Shown here piece after piece: positions 8,386 to 12,746 of a stretch of DNA of 12,746 nt. The position numbers and the translations under genes were made by a program. The stretch covers positions 1-12,746 of the forward strand of contig JBLINP010000114.1 of assembly GCA_047639415.1 (NCBI GenBank), written 5' to 3'. The stretch is from OFTM34 sp047639415. GTDB lineage: Bacteria; Planctomycetota; UBA1135; GCA-002686595. Numbering within the stretch: position 1 is the stretch's first letter; every line of letters begins with the position of its first letter. Below the pieces are notes generated by a model. The model was not told the origin of the DNA and made no database searches. It was given only the letters and a program-made list of their open reading frames with translations.

Positions 8386-8835
8386 TTACAGGAATTCCAT
8401 CTCGCCGTCCGGGAGTAAGTAAACGATGAGCATCTTGCCGCCAGCCACAGTTGGCACGTGAACGGAATCTTCTGGCATGACCACCCAGCCCTCTGAGCGA
8501 CCGTCAAAGGTGGGTTCGCCCTCGAGAGCGATGCAGTAATCAATTTCGCCTTTCGGGTGGCGATGTTCCGGGCCGCTGCCCGTCATCAGCACGACATCGA
8601 TGGAATAGCCGCCCGTTTCGGGACTCGCCTTGGCCGCGCGTCCCCATTGAACGGGTAGCTCACCACGATTTGCAATTTCTCCGGCCTCGAGCAACTCAAG
8701 CAGCTTGGCCCGCAGGGCATGACCGGCTTTGCTGGTCGGATCGAAGCGCTCCGTTAATAGGGCCTCGGCCTCGGTGGGATTGGAGAGATCGAGATTCGAC
8801 GCTGCGTCGAGTAAGGGTTGGAATGTTGTAAGCAC
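8386..8835 (-). CDS. Cupin-like DUF4863 / 4-hydroxylaminobenzoate-lyase-family protein
   Basis: This is a small soluble cytoplasmic protein of 149 residues. The C-terminal half resembles the DUF4863 family, which includes PnbB-type 4-hydroxylaminobenzoate lyases. The likeness lies in an RGELPVQWGRAAK block (57-69), a cupin-like GPEHRHPKGEIDYC motif (88-101), FDG, GWVVMPEDSVHVPTV (116-130) and the YLLPDGEMEF ending. The histidines in HRH and VHVP are the likely metal ligands. In nitrobenzoate degraders the family converts hydroxylaminobenzoate to protocatechuate. Nothing else of that pathway is here, so the actual substrate is unknown. The start is GTG, supported by GAGGA 7 nt upstream. It lies 215 bp upstream of the efflux operon leader and is probably a separate transcription unit. 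Confidence 0.72.
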   Translation of the reverse strand: MLTTFQPLLDAASNLDLSNPTEAEALLTERFDPTSKAGHALRAKLLELLEAGEIANRGELPVQWGRAAKASPETGGYSIDVVLMTGSGPEHRHPKGEIDYCIALEGEPTFDGRSEGWVVMPEDSVHVPTVAGGKMLIVYLLPDGEMEFL

Positions 8836-9071
8836 GTGGACGTCCTCGGATTGGAGAGCAGGGTAGATTGCGGCCCCTCTGGTGGGCTTGGACCAAAAGG
8901 CAATCTATACTGCTCGCGATTAGATGCCCGTGCTAATTGTATTTTTAGGTTGGCTCCGGACCAGCAAGCACACGCTGCTTTTGGTTCGCACACGGGGTAC
9001 AGATCCATTTGGTTACCCACTTTTGATTAGGTTAATTTTGAATCACACATATATCCCCGCAGGTGCGAAAC
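8836..9071. promoter_or_regulatory. Divergent intergenic promoter region
   Basis: This gap separates the minus-strand DUF4863-family gene from the plus-strand DUF3825 gene, so it should hold both promoters. The plus side is AT-rich just before the gene: TTGATT at 9023-9028 and CATATA/TATATC at 9048-9055, with a spacing of about 19-21 bp that is longer than optimal. TTTTGA also recurs with a 15-bp period at 9021 and 9036. On the minus side TATAGA (complement of 8904-8909) is a possible -10 without a clear -35. No convincing operator was seen. Assignments within the region are weak, but its promoter role follows from gene orientation. Confidence 0.35.
8843..8847 (-). promoter_or_regulatory. Shine-Dalgarno GAGGA selecting a GTG start
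   Basis: Read on the minus strand, GAGGA is followed by 7 nt and then GTG (8835-8833). It is one of the clearer ribosome-binding sites in the window, and it decides the unusual start codon of the DUF4863-family gene. Confidence 0.6.
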
Positions 9072-9899
9072 ATGAACTCAACTGATCTCGAGCTCGACCC
9101 CTCGCTCCGTCCGTCGCGCGAAGAACTGCTCGCAGAGTTCGGCGAAGGCGATTTTTCCGTTCAGTCCCTGTTTGAATTCTGCTTCGTTCCGGTCGGTCGA
9201 TTGTCGCTACTCAAAGAGTTGGCACTCGACGAGGATTGGGGCACGGGCGATGTCGTACTGCTCAAATATTTGGCCCGGCACTTACGGTTGGAAATCGAGC
9301 AGGGGCGTTACGTCTGGAATGAGGACCAGATCGTTTTGCGCGCCGGAGACTTGCGCTCGACCACCGGCGTGCCGATTTATGTCGGTCTGGTTCGCAACTT
9401 CACTTCCGACGAAAATCCATGGGCGATGAACTGGGTCGGAGATCGCCCCCGTTGTTCGGAGCGTCCTGAACTTGCGGAATTGAGTATTTGGCCCGAGCTC
9501 GATCCGGCCGCCGAAATCGTGCTCGGATTCAATGTGGATCATGGGGAGCGATTGATGCGAATTCCGAGTTTGGCGGAAGCTTCATCGCAAATACAAATCT
9601 CCGCGCTAATCGGTGCTTGCCATTTCGCCTTGCATCGGGGCTTGGCCGTGCCACACGAGCACAACGCGGCGCCCGGTTATTTCTTACCGATCTTCCTTTC
9701 GAGTTGCGCAGACCTCTCCGCTGCGCCCGACATGGTTTGCTCCGTATTCGCTCATCACAATCAGACCTTGATTCACGCCGTGCTGGATCCACACATTGCC
9801 TACGGACCTGCTCGAGCGGTCGTGGCTCGTTCTGAGAACCTGCCCAACTGGTTGTTAGAGGCTTGGTCTGCAATCGAAGTTGAGACAGAGGACGACTGA
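9072..9899 (+). CDS. Stand-alone DUF3825-family protein
   Basis: This is a soluble protein of 275 residues with no signal peptide or membrane segment. Its layout follows DUF3825. It has an LKELALDEDWG block (47-57), LLKYLARHLRLEIEQGRY (63-80), a VGLVRN motif (104-109) where the family usually has a TGL motif, and a C-terminal part with HNAAPGYFLPIFLSSCADL (197-215), DPHIAYGPARAVVAR (239-253) and an NWL ending. The C-terminal part matches the family's conserved xLPLCL...YNNARL...WL pattern only in degenerate form. DUF3825 has no established biochemical role. It is often found with RNA-binding or nucleic-acid-related domains, which are absent here. The ATG at 9072 has AGGTG 6 nt upstream. A GTG at 9063 is in frame but less well placed. 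The next gene begins 7 bp after the stop, so the two are almost certainly co-transcribed. Confidence 0.6.
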   Translation: MNSTDLELDPSLRPSREELLAEFGEGDFSVQSLFEFCFVPVGRLSLLKELALDEDWGTGDVVLLKYLARHLRLEIEQGRYVWNEDQIVLRAGDLRSTTGVPIYVGLVRNFTSDENPWAMNWVGDRPRCSERPELAELSIWPELDPAAEIVLGFNVDHGERLMRIPSLAEASSQIQISALIGACHFALHRGLAVPHEHNAAPGYFLPIFLSSCADLSAAPDMVCSVFAHHNQTLIHAVLDPHIAYGPARAVVARSENLPNWLLEAWSAIEVETEDD

Positions 9900-9906
9900 G
9901 AAAAAG

Positions 9907-12156
9907 ATGCCCGCTTGGCTCCGTAGATTGCTCACGATCCTAGGTCTTTGCGCACTTGTTGCTCTGGCTTACGGCCCAGTCGTGCGCGCAGGTATAGATG
10001 CTGATGATCACGGTTTGTTGGTTCGTGCAGGCGCACCCGTTGGTCAATCGAGTGCAGTTATCAATGCGCTCGAGCCCGTCGGTCCGCCGCCTCTAACCTC
10101 GTTGACTCCCGGAGATCTGTTCGCGGTTGAAGGCGGCGAAGGCTGGTTCCTCTCCGGACTTTCCTTGGCTGTATCGCGTCGTTTGTGGGGCTTACCCGGC
10201 GCTGATGGCGTCGTTCCAATCGGCTATCGATTGGAAAATTTATTTCTCTTGGGTCTATGCGCGGTCGGACTGCATCGATTTTTGCGGCGCATGCTAATGC
10301 CCTGGTTGGGTAGCGAGCAGGCGGCTGCAGCTTCTCGAACTGCTGCGGCGCTCCTGTTCCTGCATCCGTTAGGCGCGGCAACCATTGTCAGTCTGAACGG
10401 CCGTGGCGATCTACTCAGTTTCCTGTTTTTCATCTGGACCGCCGCAGCATTTTTGCGCGGTCGTCAGGATCGAAAGGTTCCGCTCACCGCGCTGGCTTTC
10501 GGGGGCACTTTGCTCGCTTGTCTCTCTGGCGATCTCGGACTTTGGTTGCCGTTGTTCTTAGCCTTCGCGGAGTTCGTTTCCTCTCATCGCTATCGCAAAC
10601 GTCGCGATCGTTTGCGAACAGCAGGCACGACGATCATTATCTATGGGGGAGCGTTGGTCATCGCGGTCTTCCTGCGCGTATTCGAAACCGGAGTCGGGCC
10701 TGTGCCCGGTTTGAATGAAAGCCTAGCATCGGTCGACAATCCCATCGATGCGGCACAACTCGCTTTGTCGGCCGTCGAAAAATTAGGCGTCTTGATCCTG
10801 CCGGTCAGCAGTCACGGACCTGGAATGTTTGGAACAGCACTGGCCGGATTGTTGTTCTTGTTCGCCATGCAGCCCGCTCTGGTTGCTGCTCGTTCGGCAC
10901 CCAGACTTTGGGGATGGTTGTTGTTCTGTTGGTTCGTCGCACTCGTCATCGCGGGTATGAACGGACTCGATACACGCGTACATCCCGGTCACTTGGGAAC
11001 CTCGCGCATACTGTTCGGCGCTTCCGCGGTTATGTGCGTTGGCTTGGGAGTTGCAGTGACGGCCGTCTCCGGGCTTGCCGCGCAACTGCGCCCCTTGATT
11101 TTGGTGGTGGGCTTTGCAGTCTTGGCACGCGGCAATGCTGTGCCCTGGGTAGCGGCCGGGCAGTGGCTGACCGAATTGCGTCACGACATTATGGACGCCC
11201 GCGAGCGGCACGGCCGAGACGCGGATGTGCTGCTGGTGGATCCGCTTGAATCTGTGCACGGTATCGATCCGTTGCGGTCGCGAAGTAACGGTCTCGATTG
11301 GGTGTTGCACCCTGAATTCACGGGCGAGCATCTCTCAATTCCGACCTCTTCCAAGGCTACGACTGAGTCGGGTTTTCTCGCGCTGGCACGAGAACCAGAA
11401 TTCGAGCAATTGCGCGATAAAGGCCTGTTGGTGGTCTTTGCCACGGACACTTACGAAGAGAATCGGGTTGGGCCTATTCGACAATCCAAACTCGTGACGG
11501 CTTCTGTGGGCAATCGAGGAACGCGCAGTTGGCGTCGCGAAAGTCGTTCGCCGGATTTGGACTTAGATTCGCTTTCGATCGGTGCGTTGCAACTCTCGCT
11601 AACCGTGGGGAGCGAACTTCCTACGGAGGCGCTCGAGTTGGGTTGGAGGGCGCGTTACCCACTCGAACTGGAACTGGCATCGAAGGGGGCCTGGTGGACC
11701 GACGATCCGGTCGCACAAGCCACTTGCGACCTATCCGCATCCTTAGCATGGCGGCTCTCCGGTCAGGTTCGCCGGGTTTGGATCGAGACGGCTTTGTCGG
11801 GTATCGGGGAGGTTGAGTTGTTGAACGCGCTGCCCACTCTCGGATCCAAAGTCGAGCCAGAAGCTCTCGGCGATGATTGGGCATTCCGTTTGAATCCGCC
11901 CGAATCGCTCGCCCGTTCAATTTCAAGTACCGAGCGCGGTGGTCGCTGGGTGATTGGCTTGTTGGATCTAGAAAGTCTCGCGTTCGTCGAAATTGCGGCC
12001 AAAGTCAAACCTTCCGGCACGATTCACGTGCAGGGAGCAGCAGGCTGGGTTCGCGACGTCGTGACAACCACGGGTGGCCCAGTGGCTTGGTTGCTGGAGT
12101 ACCGGGTCAACAATGTTGCCGTCGCTCGTTCGCGCGGCCGTCGAATTGGCGGTTAG
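9907..12156 (+). CDS. GT-C/TMTC-like polytopic membrane protein with uncharacterised soluble C-terminal domain
   Basis: The protein has 749 residues. Residues 1-415 are membrane-embedded, with about nine to eleven hydrophobic segments starting at 8-26. Features of the GT-C fold used by TMTC/PMT-like lipid-sugar glycosyltransferases are visible. A first-loop DADDHG (31-36) sits where the catalytic acidic pair lies. A GYRLENLFLLGL helix starts at 106. A LLFLHPLGA block with downstream NGRGDLLSFLFF (149-175) corresponds to the family's LFxLHP...GRxDLL pattern. LACLSGDLGLWLPLFLAF (203-220) stands where SKE/SKP is usual, and HLGTSRILFGAS (362-373) corresponds to the ERYLYLPS region. After TM segments, residues about 416-749 form a soluble region without TPR repeats and without a family I recognise. 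An enzyme transferring sugar from a polyprenyl donor is likely by fold but unproven. The ATG at 9907 is preferred; a TTG at 9880 would overlap the DUF3825 gene. Confidence 0.65.
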   Translation: MPAWLRRLLTILGLCALVALAYGPVVRAGIDADDHGLLVRAGAPVGQSSAVINALEPVGPPPLTSLTPGDLFAVEGGEGWFLSGLSLAVSRRLWGLPGADGVVPIGYRLENLFLLGLCAVGLHRFLRRMLMPWLGSEQAAAASRTAAALLFLHPLGAATIVSLNGRGDLLSFLFFIWTAAAFLRGRQDRKVPLTALAFGGTLLACLSGDLGLWLPLFLAFAEFVSSHRYRKRRDRLRTAGTTIIIYGGALVIAVFLRVFETGVGPVPGLNESLASVDNPIDAAQLALSAVEKLGVLILPVSSHGPGMFGTALAGLLFLFAMQPALVAARSAPRLWGWLLFCWFVALVIAGMNGLDTRVHPGHLGTSRILFGASAVMCVGLGVAVTAVSGLAAQLRPLILVVGFAVLARGNAVPWVAAGQWLTELRHDIMDARERHGRDADVLLVDPLESVHGIDPLRSRSNGLDWVLHPEFTGEHLSIPTSSKATTESGFLALAREPEFEQLRDKGLLVVFATDTYEENRVGPIRQSKLVTASVGNRGTRSWRRESRSPDLDLDSLSIGALQLSLTVGSELPTEALELGWRARYPLELELASKGAWWTDDPVAQATCDLSASLAWRLSGQVRRVWIETALSGIGEVELLNALPTLGSKVEPEALGDDWAFRLNPPESLARSISSTERGGRWVIGLLDLESLAFVEIAAKVKPSGTIHVQGAAGWVRDVVTTTGGPVAWLLEYRVNNVAVARSRGRRIGG

Positions 12157-12225
12157 CCACCGAGCGGTCCTTCGCCTATGATTCCGCGTCCGTTTGAGAA
12201 CGGCCATCGATTGCACCTTTTTGAA

Positions 12226-12576
12226 ATGTCTACAGAGCCCAACAAATCACTCGAGTTCTTCCCCAACCCCGCGTCTAAGCGTGACTACGAGATTCGCTTC
12301 GAAGCTCCCGAGTTCACTTGTGTTTGCCCGAAAACGGGTCAGCCTGATTTCGCGACGATCAGCATCCGCTACGTTCCGGACGAAAAGTGCGTGGAGCTAA
12401 AAAGTCTCAAGCTCTACCTGTGGTCCTTCCGCGATGAAGGTCACTTTCACGAAGCCGTCACGAATCTGATTCTCGACGACTTGGTGGCTTTGTTAGCACC
12501 GCGCAAGATGACCGTGGTGGGGGACTTTTACGTTCGCGGCGGGATCAAGACGATTATTGAAGCCAGCTACCCCTAG
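12226..12576 (+). CDS. queF: QueF, NADPH-dependent preQ0 (7-cyano-7-deazaguanine) reductase
   Basis: It reduces the nitrile of preQ0 to the amine of preQ1 in queuosine tRNA modification (cytoplasm, type I short T-fold QueF). Recognisable motifs are RDYEIRFEAPEFTCVCPKTGQ (about 19-39), containing the nucleophilic cysteine C34, and PDFATI with D41. ELKSLKLYLWSFRDEGHFHE (57-76) is the QueF signature, with H75 and E76 for NADPH/substrate. The ending is YVRGGIK. At 116 residues it is shorter than B. subtilis QueF (165) but typical of compact versions. An in-frame ATG at 12178 would add 16 residues of unfamiliar sequence. Neither start has a clear ribosome-binding site, so the shorter one was chosen on homology. 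It follows the GT-C gene by 69 bp and is probably in the same transcript. The TAG stop is the first codon of the right-hand 62-bp repeat. B. subtilis C99, which can form a protective disulfide with the active cysteine, is V78 here. Confidence 0.93.
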   Translation: MSTEPNKSLEFFPNPASKRDYEIRFEAPEFTCVCPKTGQPDFATISIRYVPDEKCVELKSLKLYLWSFRDEGHFHEAVTNLILDDLVALLAPRKMTVVGDFYVRGGIKTIIEASYP

Positions 12577-12633
12577 CCCGAATTATTCATGAACACGCGG
12601 ACCAAACACCACGAACGACCGGCACTGCCGGTC
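12572..12633 (+). repeat. Stop-codon-anchored 62-bp repeat, right copy
   Basis: It starts CCTAG, where TAG is the queF stop, and continues CCCGAATTATTCATGAACA, the CGCGGACC block and the first 25 nt of the palindrome seen intact at 1-33. It is the inverted counterpart of 9-70, with two mismatches in 62. The palindrome breaks off at 12633: the expected GTTCGTGG is replaced by TATTGGTT, the start of another inverted repeat. The repeat thus provides the 3'-untranslated region of queF. Confidence 0.8.
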
Positions 12634-12634
12634 T

Positions 12635-12733
12635 ATTGGTTCCTGCTGGCACTTTGCAGATACTTGCCCCCGCAGACGACCTTGTAAGGTCGTCGAGGAC
12701 GCCCGTATCTGCAAAGTGCCAGCAGGAACCAAT
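12635..12733. repeat. 99-nt nested hairpin element
   Basis: The outer arms at 12635-12663 and 12705-12733 are perfect 29-bp inverted repeats, beginning ATTGGTTCC and ending GGAACCAAT. Within the 41-nt centre lies an inner perfect 9-bp inverted repeat, GACGACCTT at 12675-12683 with AAGGTCGTC at 12686-12694. It abuts the broken 62-bp repeat, suggesting that it inserted into or replaced half of the palindrome. It has no coding capacity. It could be a MITE/REPIN-like mobile hairpin or a strong transcription terminator after queF. Only 13 nt follow it to the window end, and nothing can be said of them. Confidence 0.75.
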
Positions 12734-12746
12734 TCGAGGCGGTTTG

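Noticed and set aside
10783..11331. Minus-strand 182-codon open frame inside the GT-C-like gene
   Set aside because: Composition is low-complexity and hydrophilic with no family pattern. The plus-strand frame continues through it with coherent membrane segments.
12635..12733. Integron attC site
   Set aside because: The arms are perfectly paired with no core-site motifs or unpaired extrahelical bases, and no integrase is visible.
1..12746. Whole window as a transposon bounded by terminal inverted repeats
   Set aside because: No transposase, recombinase or replication gene was found, and the repeats contain the genes' stop codons. A dispersed repeat family explains them more simply; kept only as an alternative in the findings.

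Overview
The window looks like accessory chromosomal DNA of a planctomycete, possibly of the Pirellulaceae/Rhodopirellula type. This is an inference from moderate GC content, generally weak Shine-Dalgarno signals, the style of the heavy-metal pump proteins, and repeats that begin at TAG stop codons. No rRNA, tRNA, CRISPR array, transposase or integrase was seen. No transcription-regulator gene was seen either. Every base belongs to a gene, a short intergenic gap of under 300 bp, or a repeat.

Left two thirds (minus strand, about 66-8170): a compact heavy-metal efflux operon. In transcription order it encodes a small secreted cysteine-rich protein of unknown family (7556-8170), a TolC/CusC-type outer-membrane factor (6042-7481), a CusB-type periplasmic adaptor (3988-6045) with two heavy-metal-binding domains and a C-terminal DUF3347-like domain, and a 1310-residue CusA-type RND permease (66-3998). 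The last three genes overlap by 4 and 11 bp, so they are probably translationally coupled. Together they would form a tripartite pump from inner membrane or periplasm to the outside. The adaptor looks copper/silver-like, but the permease lacks two of the three methionines of the E. coli CusA copper site, so the substrate is uncertain. Two overlapping inverted repeats just upstream of the first gene (8188-8211) are the best candidate control site.

Middle (8386-9071): a small cupin-like DUF4863 / 4-hydroxylaminobenzoate-lyase-family protein starting with GTG on the minus strand, then a divergent promoter region.

Right third (plus strand, 9072-12576): three tightly spaced co-directional genes. 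They encode a stand-alone DUF3825-family protein, a polytopic GT-C/TMTC-like membrane protein with a large uncharacterised soluble C-terminus, and QueF (preQ0 reductase of queuosine synthesis).

Ends: the window is bracketed by two inverted copies of a 62-bp repeat (9-70 and 12572-12633), differing at two positions. Each starts at the stop codon of the adjacent gene (the permease gene and queF). On the left the repeat runs into a perfect 33-nt palindrome. On the right that palindrome is broken off and followed at once by a different 99-nt hairpin element (12635-12733). These repeats, the cysteine-rich operon leader and the unusual GT-C/DUF3825 pair are the most interesting parts of the window.
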